From: Earliella scabrosa
Lineage: Eukaryota; Basidiomycota; Agaricomycetes; Polyporales; Polyporaceae
DNA: 64,000 bases
NCBI GenBank assembly: GCA_022605405.1
Contig: JABYQQ010000011.1
Coordinates: 992,001 to 1,056,000, forward strand
Reading direction: 5' to 3'
Positions 21,439 to 32,848 of the stretch are shown here, one piece after another. Position 1 is the stretch's first letter; each line of letters starts with the position of its first letter. The notes beneath the pieces are model-generated. The model was not told the DNA's origin. It worked only from the letters and a program-made list of their open reading frames with translations, and made no database searches. A program made the position numbers and the translations under genes.

Positions 21439-23653
21439 ATGCTCGTCCAGAGCCGCCCGTCCCTCTCCGCCCTCCCCCTCCTCCTCTCCCTCCTCCTCCT
21501 CCTCACCCTCGTCGCTCCTTCGCACTCAGCCGCCGTCCCCCGCTTCCTCCCCGCCACAAAGTCCCTCAAACGTCCCCGCGCCGATGCCGCCAACGCGTGG
21601 ACCAACGCGCAGCGCCTCGCTGCTGGTCTGCCCCCCAAGGCCCCCCGCCATATCAAGCGCGCCACTCCGACCGTGCAGAACCTCGCGCTGCGCAACGCAC
21701 CGAGTCCCAGCCCGAGCGCGTTCGTGAACCTGTGAGTCCGACTCGTCGCGCCCTCCCCCTTGAATTCCCCTCCCCTCTCACCCTCTCCCGCGACCTCTCG
21801 CGTCTCACCGCGCGCCACACAGCGCTCTCCCCGAGAAGCGGTCGCACACAGGCCTCATCGAAGCGCGCCTTCCCAATAGCGCGACCAGCCTTGGATTCGT
21901 CCGGGTCTCGTCCTCCGATGTGTGAGTAACTTTCACCCCCCCTCCCCATCCTCCGTCCGATCGCGCATGTCACTCACGAAGCGCCCATGTATGATGTTTT
22001 CCCGACTCCGACTCTTTTTTGCCGCTGCACCGTTGCACTCCCCCTGTCGTCATCGCTCGACGCGTATTCGTATTGCATGTGCGCGATGGGGCGGGACGCG
22101 AGCGCAGCGTGCTTGGCAATGGCGTGGACGACGGCACGCGGGTCGCGTTCACCACTTTGGGCTCGACGCCGTTTAGCATCGCGACGGTGAGTACTGCTTG
22201 CTGGCCCTCGTCTGTGCTCGCGCGTTGACTGTTCGTCTGATCTGCTTTGTGTGTTCGATGATCTCCCTTGCGTGTCGATGCCACACCGCATCCGCATCTC
22301 CATCCACACTCCATCTCTCCGTCTTCATCTCTATCTCCATCTTCAATCTCCATCCGGATCCGGATCGCAACAACATCGCACTCGCCTGTGCACCCTGCGC
22401 ACTGTGCGCGCCCCCGCAGCAGATCGGCAGCGACGACGACGCGCCAGCGTACATCGGAGCGCGCGGCCGCCAGGCGATCCACCCCGGGTCCGCAAGGTGC
22501 GTCCACCACCCACACTCTGTACCCGACGGGAAGCGCGAAGCGAAGCCTCAAGAGGGATTGAGCACAGCTTCGCTCCTCAACCCTTCCCCCGCTCTCGCTC
22601 CCGTGGTACCGCGCTTCCCAGGGGCGGCGCTTGCGGTGTGCTAACCCCGTTTCTTTCTGTTTTTGTGCACAGGACGGCGACGCTTGGTACGGTCCGGTTG
22701 AGTGAGTCTTTCGTTTTTCCTTGATTCCTGTTTTGGTGGTATGGGGGTTCTGGCAGTTCTGTTCTTCTGCTGTTTCCTCCACTCCCCACTCCCCGTATCC
22801 CGACTCCCGTGTCAACTTTTGGTGCCCTGTTTCTGGGTGGCGAGGATGAGGGATGAGGCGGGTGTGGCTCCCCGTCCTGAGTCCGAGCTCGCGGCATAGC
22901 GGAGCAGGGAGGCCGCCTTCCGCAGCCCGACGGTCGCGCACGCCCGGACCCGGGGCGTCGGACGGGCTTCAGCGTGACAGCTGAGCGTGGTACTATTTTT
23001 GGGGCTTGATCCAACTCCTCTGTATGCGCGTTTGCGCGTTTGCTCGCTTAATCTATATTCTCTGTATGCGCGGTTCCTCTGGACGCTTGTGCTAACCCCT
23101 TTTTCTGCGCAGCGGCGCCGCACGCACGGCCGATGGCGACCGGGGGCGAGTCCGCGATCTGGACGCTGGACGGGGCGACGCAGAGGCTCGTTCGTGAGTG
23201 ACGCTCGTATGGTTTGTTTTGGTAGAGGCTGGTGGGAGCTCACTGGACGTTCACGCCCATACCCCATTACCCCAAACCGCACTCCCGACGCCTGCGCCCG
23301 AAATCGATAACGCACGAACTCGAACAACACGAACACGACCACGAACACACACGAACACGAACACACACGAACACGAACAACACACACACGAACCCGCGCA
23401 CGCACACGCACGCCCGAACAGCGTACTGGGTGAACCCGGACGGCTCGCACGCGCGGACGGCGGTCGCGTACAGCGCGCGCGCGAACGCGCTCGTGCTCAC
23501 GGGCGAGGGCGGCGTGGGCGCGTACAATGAGGCGCACCCGGACGCGCCTGTTGTCGAGGTGGTGAGTGCTCTTCCCGTCCGGACGTTGGAGGACGTGGTT
23601 GAATGATTGCTGGGGTACGCATATAGGCGCTGCATTTCGTGGGCCGCCAGTGA
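21439..23653 (+). CDS. Secreted or membrane-anchored protein of a basidiomycete-specific family (274 aa)
   Basis: Eight exons: 21439-21731, 21823-21921, 22108-22186, 22420-22496, 22673-22701, 23113-23193, 23422-23561 and 23627-23653. They join in frame to 274 aa. The N terminus is a strong signal peptide (Leu-rich run ending near SHSAA), followed by a basic/Pro region. The mature part has the family pattern SLGFVRVSSSD, STPFSIAT, GESAIWTLDG, YWVNPDGS and ANALVLTGEGG. I recognise this layout from unnamed Agaricomycete secreted proteins; the function is unknown. Introns vary widely (69-411 nt), and intron 6 carries a CGAACAC-type microsatellite. The frame upstream is open from 21313, but the ATG at 21439 best positions the signal peptide. 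Part of the gene is duplicated at 26.1-26.6 kb. Confidence 0.75.
23314..23410 (+). repeat. ACGAACAC-type microsatellite in an intron
   Basis: An imperfect array of CGAACAC/CACGAACA units lies inside intron 6 of the secreted-protein gene. The equivalent position in the duplicated copy (near 26376-26400) has only a few units, so the array has expanded or contracted since duplication. Confidence 0.7.
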
Positions 23654-25509
23654 TTGGTGCCCACGCGCCGGTCGGCCTCGCTCCGGACCCAGGACCTACG
23701 GCCCACTAGTACTGGGGATGACGGAGCGACACGCCCACGCCTCTCCCCGCACCCCCCGCACCCCCGGCCACGACAGCGACGACGACGACTACCACGTGGG
23801 ACTTGGACGGACACTCCCAACACGTACTTCTTGCGCTACTTGAACATCAACCGACTCTCGGAACACGAACACGAACAAACACGAACCCGCTTACACCACG
23901 ACGACGACACGGTCATACGAACGGCGCGCGCGAGGGTTCGGACATCTGGATCTGGGGCGCCCTTCTTCCTTGCGTCCGGCTCGGCTTCCCTCTCCCCTCC
24001 ATCTCCTTTCTTCCGTGCGCCGCCCCTACTCAGCCGGGAGGGCCGAAGCATATCACAATCAGAAGCCGGACCCCACCGGACCCCGCCCCGCCGCGCCCCG
24101 CCGCCGACGCAAATGCAAACGCCCCACGCAACACGCAAACGCCAGATAGAGCTGCCTTACAAGCACACAAGTACCGACCAGAATAACAAGTACCAAGTAC
24201 CAAGTACCAAGTATCCGTATTTAAGACATTCTTTTAGTAGTGCCCCATCGCTTCGTTTTTCTTGTTTGTCTTGTTTTTTGTTGCCTTTCGGTGCGCGCTG
24301 AACCGCCGTACATTTCGGTCGTTGATGCTGTTGACTTTTGAGACTTTGATCAGAGACTCGGACATTTGACAGTGACTGCGAACTTTCGCAGATCGCATAG
24401 ACCCTTCCTTCCTTCTAAGACCCTGGACACTTTTGTCTTTCGATGATGTTGATGTTGTTGCCGAACTCTTACCACGCTTTTGTGTTTGTAGTACTCTACT
24501 CTACTTTGCTTCTGCTTCACTTTGCCGTTCGCTCTTCGTGTTCTCCAGTGTTATGTTTTTTTCGAGTCCCGCGCTGCCAGATTGGCACTCGGCTCCGGCG
24601 ACTCGAATGGACCGTTCGTTATACTTACATGTGTTGTGTTGTGATGTGACTTTGCATCACCGTCGCTAGTTAGTAGTACTTAGTGCAGAATCCAAGGACA
24701 CTTCAATTCAAGTTCGCTTCCGCTCATTTCATGAAGTTCAACTACTACAGCTGCAGGGTTTGTACTACTACTAACTTCCAAGTTATATAGTCACTACTTG
24801 CCGTGGCTTTGAAGTCTCAAGTACAGTCTGAGTAGTCACGAAACGTCGCGCGTGGAGGTCCGACTCGGACTCGCCGCGCACTGTCAGTGCTTGACGGTCA
24901 CCTGAGCGAGTCGCGTTCGTACTACACGCACGCGGCGCAGCGGCACACTAGTACAGTACTGGCATGAGTCGTGAGTGAACGTTGGAACCTCTGCTTGTGC
25001 CACGGTCCACCATCGGACTTCAGCCAGATCCACCGAGTCTCGACTCTCTAGAGCCACTGGCAGCCTAGTGGGGCAGTGTGCTGCAACTTGCAGTCACACT
25101 GAGGGTGACTAGGTTACAAGTACACTCAGATGCAACGCTCGGGAGATGATACAATGGAACGAGCTCGGGGGTGCGGTGCGGTGATCATGATGGCATGAGG
25201 TTACAATCAACTTGAGGACGTGTACATAGCTCGTTTGACAGGGGATACAAAAGGGCTGAGGGGTCGCCGGAATCGATGTGGGACGAACAAGGTACGAAGG
25301 GAAGAGGATAGTAGTAGTAGGATGTCACCGTGTGGGTCATCGCCGCCGCCAAAACGCCAGAAGCCGCTAGTCCGAGTCCGACGCCCTGCCCTGATGACGC
25401 CGCCCGCCGCCGCCAGCTGAGATAGAGCGGAACGTGCGCCGCAACGTACCGGCGAGCCTTCCCATAGCGCCTGCAGTCCCTACTAGTCAGCATGCGAGGC
25501 GAGGAACGA
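23654..25509. other. Non-coding part of duplication unit 1
   Basis: This holds the 3' flank of the secreted-protein gene and a stretch (about 24200-25180) rich in short direct repeats such as AAGTACC and TAGTA. The same sequence recurs at about 26609-28200 with indels. No gene is called; short ORFs are not preserved between the two units. Confidence 0.45.
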
Positions 25510-25979
25510 TCAAAACGGGGTTCGTGAGGGCGCACCAGGGGAAGTCCGAGTCGGAGCGATGCCTAGTTCTTGTCGCAGCTTTTCGAATTCGGACTGCATT
25601 GCCGCTTCGAGAGCGCCAATGCGCTGATCAACATACTGCCTGTAGGCGGCTGGGACAACCGAGTCAAGTGCGGAGCCTGAGTTCGGCACGCCGACGCTGA
25701 GAGTGTCCGACCCGGAACTCTGGTGGCCTTGGCCTGCAGACGGGATTGACGTTTTCAAGGACTGTGTGGAAGTACGGTCTGAAGTAACTTACTGTTGTTG
25801 TCCACGCAGGCGGTGGGGGGTGTTTTGACGATCATCGCGATACTCAGGCTGAGGCCAGAGATGCGCGTGACGGCGGGTAGTATGATGCGCGATGTGGTGG
25901 TGAGGGAGGAAAGGGAGAGATGGGGTGTCGCCGGCTGCGTTTTCGAGTCGCCAAGTTCTTGTTGGTTTTGGGCAGCCAT
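25510..25979 (-). CDS. Unknown small protein, tandem copy 1 (136 aa)
   Basis: Two minus-strand exons, 25979-25793 and 25733-25510, are separated by a 59-nt intron with GTAAGT donor and CTGCAG acceptor; the product is 136 aa. A TATAAAT box lies 45 nt upstream of the ATG (26024-26030). The protein has a Ser/Thr-rich N terminus, a hydrophobic segment (SRIILPAVTRISGLSLSIAMIV, about residues 29-50) and a C-terminal helical region (YRQYVDQRIGALEAAMQSEF) likely to form a coiled coil. I do not recognise the family. Coding status is supported by the promoter, the clean intron and the frame-preserving difference from its duplicate at 28527-29008. Confidence 0.65.
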
Positions 25980-26023
25980 GTCGAAGTGGCTCCTGTGAAG
26001 AGCAAAGGAGGCGAATTGTGCTG

Positions 26024-26030
26024 ATTTATA
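26024..26030 (-). promoter_or_regulatory. TATA box of small gene copy 1
   Basis: TATAAAT on the minus strand, 45 nt upstream of the start codon at 25979. It is preserved at the matching place in copy 2. Confidence 0.6.
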
Positions 26031-26419
26031 CTCGGAGCGTCGGTCGAGCGCTAAGCGAGGAAGCTTGAAGCCCGATCTGGACATCCCGCGCGGGTGGTTT
26101 TCGAGCTCCGAGCTCCTCTCCGATTCGACAGTATCCTAGGGAGGCCGCCGCAGTGCGCCCTCCGCAGCCCGACGGTCGTGCACGCCGGATCCGGGACGTC
26201 GGACCCTCCTCCTGAGCCGCAGCGTGCGGTCGGCCCTGGTACTATTGTCGGGGCTCCATCTATCTCTTGAGTGTCTTCGCTTCTTGCGTCTGTTTCAACG
26301 GAGGCTTGGGAGCTGACTGGAATGTCTAACACATGCCTACCCACTGCCCCAAGCCGCACGCCGCCCGAAATTGCCAACGCACGAACACGCACACACGCAC
26401 GCTCGGACAGCGTACTGGG

Positions 26420-26609
26420 TGAACCCGGACGGCTCGCACGCGCGAGAACGCGCTCGTGCTCATGGGGGAGGGCGGCGTGGGCGCGTACAATGAGGCGCAT
26501 CCTGAGGCGCCTGTCGTGGAGGTGGTGAGTGCTCTGCGTTGGTGGTCCCATCCCGGGGTTGAGTTTGACCGTCGCATGTAGGCGCTGCATTTCGTGGGCC
26601 GCCAGTGAT
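26420..26609 (+). pseudogene. Broken duplicate of the last exons of the secreted-protein gene
   Basis: The sequence from 26420 repeats exon 7 of the gene at 21439 (starting CGTACTGGGTGAACCC) and then exon 8 (GCGCTGCATTTCGTGG, stop near 26609). A 26-bp deletion within the exon 7 copy shifts the frame, and exon 6 is missing upstream. There is no promoter or signal-peptide exon in this unit, so it cannot give the family protein. Confidence 0.8.
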
Positions 26610-28526
26610 CACGCCCTCGGTCGAGGACCTATGATGTGGGCTGACGGAGCGACACGCCCCCGCCCGTCCCCCGCTCCCCTATCCGGCCACGACAGCGACG
26701 ACGACGACTACTTACCACGACAACGACATCATCCATCGTCGGACTTGGACGGACACTCCCAACACATATTTCTTGCGCTACCTGAACATCAACATCAACC
26801 GAGTCTCGGAACACGAACACGACCACCAACACGAACCCGCATACACCACGACGACGACACGGTCATACGAACGGCGCGCGCGAGGCTTCGGACATCTGGA
26901 TCTGGGGCGCCCTTCTTCCGTCCCTTCTGCTTTCTCTCCACCCGCTTCCCATCCTTCCCCGCTTCTCTCCTCCGCCGCATCTCCTTTCTTCCGTGCGCTG
27001 CCCCATCGCAGACGGAGGGGTCGAAGCACATCGCAATGAGAAGCCGGACCCTACCGGACCCCGCACCGCCCCGCCCCGCACGCACGACGCCTCACGCGAC
27101 ACGCGACACGTCAAATAGAGCTGCCTTACAAGCACACAAGTACCGGCCAGAATAACAAGTACCAAGTATCAAGTATCCGTATTTAAGACATTCTTTTAGT
27201 AGTGCCCCATCGCTTCGTTTTTCTTGTTTGTCTTGTTATTTTTGTTGCCTTTCGGTTCGCGCTGAGCCGCCGTACATTTTGGTCCGAGTCGTTGATGCTG
27301 TTGACTTTTGAGACTTTGATCAGAGACATTTGACAGTGACTGCGAACTTTCGTGGATCACATGGACCCTTCCTTCCTTCTAGGACCCTGGACACTTCTTT
27401 TGTCTTTCGATGATGGATAATGTTGTTGCTGCCGAACTCTTGCCACGCTTTCATGTTCGTAGTACTCTACTCTACTTTACTTTGCTTCACTTTACCGTTC
27501 TCTCTTCGTGTTCTCCATTGACAGTGTTTTTTTTTTCTTGAAGTCCCGCGCTGATTGGCACTTCTCGGCTCCGGCGATCATGGACCGTTCGTTATACTTA
27601 CATGTGTTGTTGTGACGTGACTTTGGCACCACCGTCGCTAGTTAGTAGTAGTAGTAGTAGTAGTAGTGCAGAATGATCCAAGGACGCTCCAAACCCAATT
27701 CAAGTTCGCTTCCGCTCGAGTCGTTTCCTGTTTGACTACTACAGCTGCAGGGTTCAGTGCAGCGTCGTACTACTAGTACTACCTGCTAAGTTACAGTACT
27801 TGCCGCGGCTTTGAAGTCTCAAGCTTCAGTACAGTCTGAGTAGACTGTAGTTGCGAAACGTCACTTGTGGAGGACTGACTCGGACTTGCCGCGCACTGCT
27901 GAGTGCTTGACGGTCACCTGAGCGAGTCGCGTTCGTACTACACGCACGCGCAGCGGCACAGTAGTATACTGGCCTGAGTCGTGAGTGAACGTTGGAACCC
28001 TCTGCTTGTACCACCAGACTCAGGCTTCAGCCGGATCCACCGAGTCTCGACTCTCTAGAGCCACTGGCAGCCTGGTGGGGCAGTGTGCTGCAACTTGCAG
28101 TCACACTGGGCCGCAGTGAGGGTGACTAAGTTATAAGTACACTCGGATGCAACGCTCGGGAGTTGATACAATGGAACGAGCTCGGGGGTGCGGTGCGGTG
28201 ATCATGATGGCATGAGGTTACAATCAACTTGAGGACGTGTACATAGCTCGTTTGACAGGGGATACAAAAGGGCTGAGGGGTCGCCGGAATCGATGTGGGA
28301 CGAACAAGGTACGAAGGGAAGAGGATAGTAGTAGTAGGATGTCACCGTGTGGGTCATCGCCGCCGCCAAAACGCCAGAAGCCGCTAGTCCGAGTCCGACG
28401 CCCTGCCCTGATGACGCCGCCCGCCGCCGCCAGCTGAGATAGAGCGGAACGTGCGCCGCAACGTGCCTGCGAGCCTTCCCATAGCGCCTGCAGTCCCTAC
28501 TAGTCAGCATGCGAGGCGAGGAACGA
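26610..28526. other. Non-coding part of duplication unit 2
   Basis: This is a diverged copy of 23654-25509. It includes an expanded TAG trinucleotide run at about 27640-27668 that is only a TAGTTAGTAGTACTTAG remnant in unit 1. No gene is seen. Confidence 0.45.
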
Positions 28527-29008
28527 TCAAAACGGGGTTCGTGAGGGCGCACCAGGGGAAGTCCGAGTCGGAGCGATGCCTAGTTCTTGTCGCAGCTTTT
28601 CGAATTCGGACTGCATTGTCACCTTGAACGCCGCTTCGAGAGCGCCAATGCGCTGATCAACGTACTGCCTGTAGGCGGGTGGGACAACCGAGTCAGGTGC
28701 GGAGCCTGAGTTCGGCACGCCGACGCTGAGAGTGTCCGACCCGGAACTCTGGTGGCCTTGGCCTGCAGACGGGATTGACGTTTTCAAGGACTGTGTGGAA
28801 GTACGGTCTGAAGTAACTTACTGTTGTTGTCCACGCCGGCGGTGGGGGGTGTTTTGACGATCATCGCGATACTCAGGCTGAGGCCAGAGATGCGCGTGAC
28901 GGCGGGTAGTATGATGCGCGATGTGGTGGTGAGGGAGGAAAGGGAGAGATGGGGTGTCGCCGGCTGCGTTTTCGAGTCGCCAAGTTCTTGTTGGTTTTGG
29001 GCAGCCAT
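28527..29008 (-). CDS. Unknown small protein, tandem copy 2 (140 aa)
   Basis: Minus-strand exons 29008-28822 and 28762-28527 with the same 59-nt intron as copy 1; the product is 140 aa. It differs from copy 1 by an in-frame 12-nt insertion that adds four residues (FKVT) in the C-terminal helix, plus a few substitutions. The TATAAAT box is kept (29053-29059). The hydrophobic segment and predicted coiled coil are unchanged. The function is unknown. Retention of frame across an indel argues that both copies are, or were until recently, under coding constraint. Confidence 0.65.
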
Positions 29009-29052
29009 GTCGAAGTGGCTCCTGTGAAGAGCAAAGGAGGCGAATTGTGCTG

Positions 29053-29059
29053 ATTTATA
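29053..29059 (-). promoter_or_regulatory. TATA box of small gene copy 2
   Basis: TATAAAT on the minus strand, 45 nt upstream of the start codon at 29008, identical in position to copy 1. Confidence 0.6.
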
Positions 29060-29288
29060 CTCGGAGCGTCGGTCGAGCGCTAAACGAGGAAGCCCGATCT
29101 GGACATCCCGCGCGGGTGGTTTTCGAGCTCCGAGCTCCTCTCCGATTCGACAGTATCCTCAGACCGACTCTGGCGGATGGCTGGATGTCGGCCTATGTCG
29201 GTGCAGACATGTCACTAGTCACTGGTGTCAGAATCAACTCACCTGTCATTCCTTCAGGATCTCATCCCGCCTCGCGCTCAAGCAAAGA

Positions 29289-29855
29289 ATGGCTCCATCT
29301 CGCTTGAGCAAGAGTCTACAGCACTACTTGAGGCAGGAATTAACCCCGAGCCCAGCCGCGACCGCGCGGCAGGGGCTTCGTATGACCGTCCTGTCGGGGA
29401 CTCAGGTGACGGTGCTCATACTTACGCTCGGAGGCGTGGATTCGGAACTTGCGTCAAAAGTAAGCCTTCCTAGCTGGTCTACGCAGGTCAGGTACTTCCA
29501 CTGATTATTATTATTGAAAACTGTTCAGGGGCACAGTTTCCGTCGGGCCGCCACGGTGACCATTCAGAATATTCGACCGCACCTTCAAGTCATTGCAAAA
29601 ATGGCGCAAGTGTTGCCCATCTTGCGCGGCATTAGTAGCTCCGCACTGCAGACTGCACAAGTCTCCATGGAGGAGTCTACCACGCTCAGCGAGTTCCGAG
29701 ACGTCGTCGGGGTCATCCACGAAGAGTTGGCAGTCGCGCCGCGGCAACGTTCTTCTAAGAGCAGAGCAGACTCAGGCTCGTTCGTGAGTTCTATTGGCAG
29801 TATGTACGACCGGGAAGGCATGCGCGCGCGGAGCTCAGCTCGCCACGATGCATGA
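29289..29855 (+). CDS. Unknown two-exon protein (165 aa)
   Basis: Exons 29289-29459 and 29529-29855 join in phase 0 across a 69-nt intron (GTAAGC donor, TTCAG acceptor) to give 165 aa. Exon 1 encodes a basic N terminus and a hydrophobic stretch (TQVTVLILTLGGVDSEL). Exon 2 encodes long amphipathic helices (ATVTIQNIRPHLQVIAKMAQ, then a Ser/Thr/Glu-rich helix). The C terminus is polar. The family is not recognised. It lies immediately beyond the duplication and is not itself duplicated. A possible GTGAGT donor near 29783 means the 3' end could be spliced further. Confidence 0.5.
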
Positions 29856-30006
29856 TGGCTGAGCCGTCCGCCGTCGTTCCGTGTCCCCGAAGCCAAAGCG
29901 AGGTGGGGTGGATGCCACCACGGTGACGGCGGCGTTGTGCCACGAAGCGAACTCGCGAGCCCGCGCGCGTCTCTGGCAGAACGTTGAACTTTTCAGCCTG
30001 GGTTGG

Positions 30007-31949
30007 TCAAAATACATGAAATTCAGCTAGCCCTGACTGTCCAATATTGAGGTCAGCAGCCGACCGCAAATTCAATCCGGTGCCGAGTTGGCTCACCTTA
30101 TCCTTCCGCTTCAGAATCCCTCCGTGGTTGGCCATGTAGTAGCTGTACGCGCCGAGACCGTCCGCGGTGCGAGCGTCGGCCTTCCGGATGGTCATCGCGT
30201 ACGGGAGGCGGGTGACGATCGCCTCCGTGAAGAGCTCCCCGGGTTCGATGCGCGTTTCGCTATCGACGAGGGTGAAGAACGTTCCCTCGGGTGGAGGCGT
30301 GGCCGAGGTGGGGTCGGGGAGTCTCTTTGGGTGGACGTTGAAGTCCATCATCGTCAGCTCTCGAGAGGGGCCGCCGTCGAGCGAGGGAGGTCCGGGACCA
30401 ACGACGCGAGAGCCGTGGGCACACCTAAAGAGAGAGCATGGTCGCAACTTGAACTTGAGACAACTTAAATCGGAGGCGTGATACGAGGGAAGCCGCACCG
30501 CATAGTGTAGGAGTTGGGCGTGACGAAGCCCACGACGCGCGTATTCTGCGGACCCCATTCGCGCCAGTCCAGCGGTTGCACAATTGTCGACGAGACGCTC
30601 TCCTGCTGATTGTCGGCAGCAGCAGCCTGAGGGCGGGGGAGGAAGGAAGCGAGCGATTTGTTGGGCACAAACATGTTGAGTATGGTCCCGTCGCTGTATT
30701 TGAGCTCCACCATGTGCACCCGCTCGTGCTGTCCCGTTCTGAATGGGCGTCCGGGCATCGTGTGGGCGACAACGGGCGACGAGCGGCTGAGGACTTGGTC
30801 GAGCTTGTGCGGGGCTTTGACCGCAGGCAGGCCGAGCTGGGCGACCAGGGCAGGCTGAGCGGCTGCACAAGTGCCGGATGTTGATTGCGTTGACGGTCCG
30901 CCAGCGGTGTGCCCGGACGGGAGGGTGTAGAGGAGAATCGAGCCGCCGTCGTCGTTGCCGGCGTTCACGAGCATGAACGCGCGGCTCGAGATGAAGCGGA
31001 AGTCGAACGCGTCGTACGAGAACGCGCCGTCGAGCCAGTCCTGGTGCATGACAGAAGAAGAAGACGCGACTGATCATGAGCGACAAGTGACAATCCGGGG
31101 CTGGGAGGAAAGAAGCAGACCTCGAGTTTGTGTCCGGTGCGCCAGTTCCAGATGACGAGCTGCGCGCCGCGTGTCCAGAAGAACATGCCGAGGACGTCCT
31201 CTGCGATCTCGAGGTCCGGGGTGTCGGGATCGCTTTGCGCTCTGACTTCGAGTGACTTGTGCGCGGCGTGAGGATGGGCCTGGCTACATTTGCTCAGCAT
31301 CCGGAGATGGATGAACAGGCTATCGAACGTCGATGTCAGTGCGCAGACGTGATGAACGGTCTGGTGCTTTACCTGTTAGATGGCTCGTCTTTGGTCATGA
31401 GCGCCATGAGATCCTGCGAAGGATCCATCACAAGGTCTTCGATATCCAAGCCGGTATCCCTTGTCACGATCGTCCGCGGGTTCGGATTGGTGGACGTTGG
31501 TAGCCATGTGAGAGAGAGGCGACGGGCGCGAAGAGCACCATCACCAGGGTGCAGATAAGTTGCGCAGACGCCATCGAGAATTTTATAGGAATCGTTTATG
31601 TTTGGTGGAAGGGGGGAAAGCTGAACGACTCGCGTCCAGTCGAGGTGTCGCCATCGGACCCGAAGCTCCAGTAGCCGCGCAAGACGGTCGGCAGTGGACA
31701 GGGAGCATTCAATCCCGTCCTCGAGACCGTCTGCGGTAAGCTCGATGCAATATTGTAGCTCGACGGCGTCCCTGACGATTTCTCGGAAGCGGCTGCAGAC
31801 CTGCCAGTGGTTCATAGTGCGTTCAACTGTGTTGTGAGAGCAAATCCGGGTGCGTGATGTTGGTAACAGACCTCGGTGCATCGTAGTAGGTACTTCAGCT
31901 CCAGATGCTTCAGAATCTGGACGACTAGCTCTTGTGGAAGTTGCAGCAT
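30007..31949 (-). CDS. F-box domain protein, family copy 4 (534 aa)
   Basis: Six minus-strand exons: 31949-31872, 31800-31373, 31319-31121, 31040-30499, 30424-30097 and 30036-30007. They use the family phases 0-2-0-2-0 and give 534 aa. Exon 1 is the F-box (LQLPQELVVQILKHLELKYL). The exon 2 motifs ELQYCIELTADGL and MDPSQDLMALM, the exon 3 motif VIWNWRTG and the exon 5 motif MMDFNVHPKR are all present. Exon 4 is longer than in other copies because of an Ala/Gln-rich insertion (RPQAAAADNQQ). It lies head-to-head, about 190 bp away, with the decayed copy at 32.1 kb, repeating the divergent arrangement seen near 5 kb. The role is an SCF adaptor by family; the target is unknown. Confidence 0.85.
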
Positions 31950-32138
31950 CGCCCCAACCCACAATACTTACTGGTCAAACGTAGAGGGACTCATCCCAGT
32001 CGGGTCGACGCATCTTGCTGATGACTCGTCCGTGGCGGTGCGTGGGATCTCGATGCCATCAATGCTGCGGTACTTATGCACCTACTGGCGCTTCCCATGT
32101 CTTAGATCGTGCTTACACTCACCATCCACTGTACTCTA

Positions 32139-32458
32139 TCTACTACCTTACTCAAGAGACTCTGATCCGAATCCTGACGTGCCTGGACGCCCACTGTACG
32201 CTCGTAAGCCGCGAGGGCGCTACTCGGACACCCAACACCCTCAACTAGGTCAGCAGGTGTGCACCCATGATGCTTCGGGACGCAGTGGGAGACTCGGTCA
32301 AGCTGTAGTACATCGTCGAGCTCGCTGCCGATGGGATAGTCGACGGTGTCGGCTGCGACCTGTCGACAGCGGAGCGTCCCGCGTGACTCCTGCAGCTCCA
32401 CGCGTGCTGGCGATCGCTGGAGTGGACACGTTGGGCATTCAGGACGGCCTAATGCCAT
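32139..32458 (+). pseudogene. Decayed F-box family fragment
   Basis: The F-box exon is still readable (YLTQETLIRILTCLDAHCTL, ending at a GTAAGC donor at 32204). The second exon, after an acceptor near 32256, matches the family (VELAADGIVDGVGCDLSTAER), but it carries a 1-nt insertion near its start and at least two in-frame stops. Homology ends near 32458. No ATG is found in frame with the F-box exon. Confidence 0.75.
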
Positions 32459-32848
32459 ATGTTCTAGATCTATCGCAGCGAAGTGATTCAGATACCACTC
32501 TGCTTTCCCGTTTCCTAGTTACACGCTGGCATGCTTGCTTATGACGTCCGATTCTCCTGGGTGCTTGGAAGATGACATCGAACGGTCAGGCGTCCCTCAT
32601 CATGATACGCAAGTTGAACGAGTTTGCGGGGTACTTGGAAATCTCCCGGCTCGCTGTATACATACGGGCTCGCAGCTACCCTGTCCAAACACGAAACGCT
32701 CAAAGCTAATCATCGGTGCGATGTGGGTGAGATTATTCGGGGCTACGGGGTATGTAGACTACGTTTACAACTGATACATCAGGGTACAGCGAAAGGTTCA
32801 AGTGTTCAAGGTCGAGAAATCCAGCGAGTCAGGATAATGGGCTAGAGT
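32459..32848. other. Spacer after the F-box remnant
   Basis: No further F-box homology and no gene was recognised. It forms the 3' flank of the small hydrophobic protein gene. Confidence 0.4.

Larger units (their letters stand above)
22905..26141. repeat. Tandem duplication, unit 1 (about 3.2 kb)
   Basis: The unit begins inside intron 5 of the secreted-protein gene (GGGAGGCCGCC near 22915) and ends near 26141 (CGACAGTATCCT). Unit 2 starts directly after it with the same AGGGAGGCCGCC sequence. It contains the 3' exons of the secreted-protein gene, an AT/GC-mixed non-coding stretch and a small minus-strand gene. The last kilobase (about 25130-26141) is almost identical to unit 2; the first two kilobases show many substitutions and indels. 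Confidence 0.85.
26142..29157. repeat. Tandem duplication, unit 2 (about 3.0 kb)
   Basis: A direct repeat of 22905-26141. It begins AGGGAGGCCGCC and ends at the same CGACAGTATCCT motif as unit 1, after which unrelated sequence starts. It carries a broken piece of the secreted-protein gene and a second intact copy of the small minus-strand gene. The unit is shorter than unit 1 because of deletions in its 5' half, including loss of the exon 6 region of the secreted-protein gene. Confidence 0.85.

Noticed and set aside
20838..21929. 363-aa plus-strand ORF
   Set aside because: Low-complexity Pro/Arg/Ser composition, and it overlaps the signal peptide and introns of the better-supported secreted-protein gene in another frame.
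25755..25793. 31-nt or unspliced reading of the small duplicated gene
   Set aside because: The 59-nt GTAAGT/CTGCAG intron restores the frame with ordinary length, so the short alternative is unnecessary.
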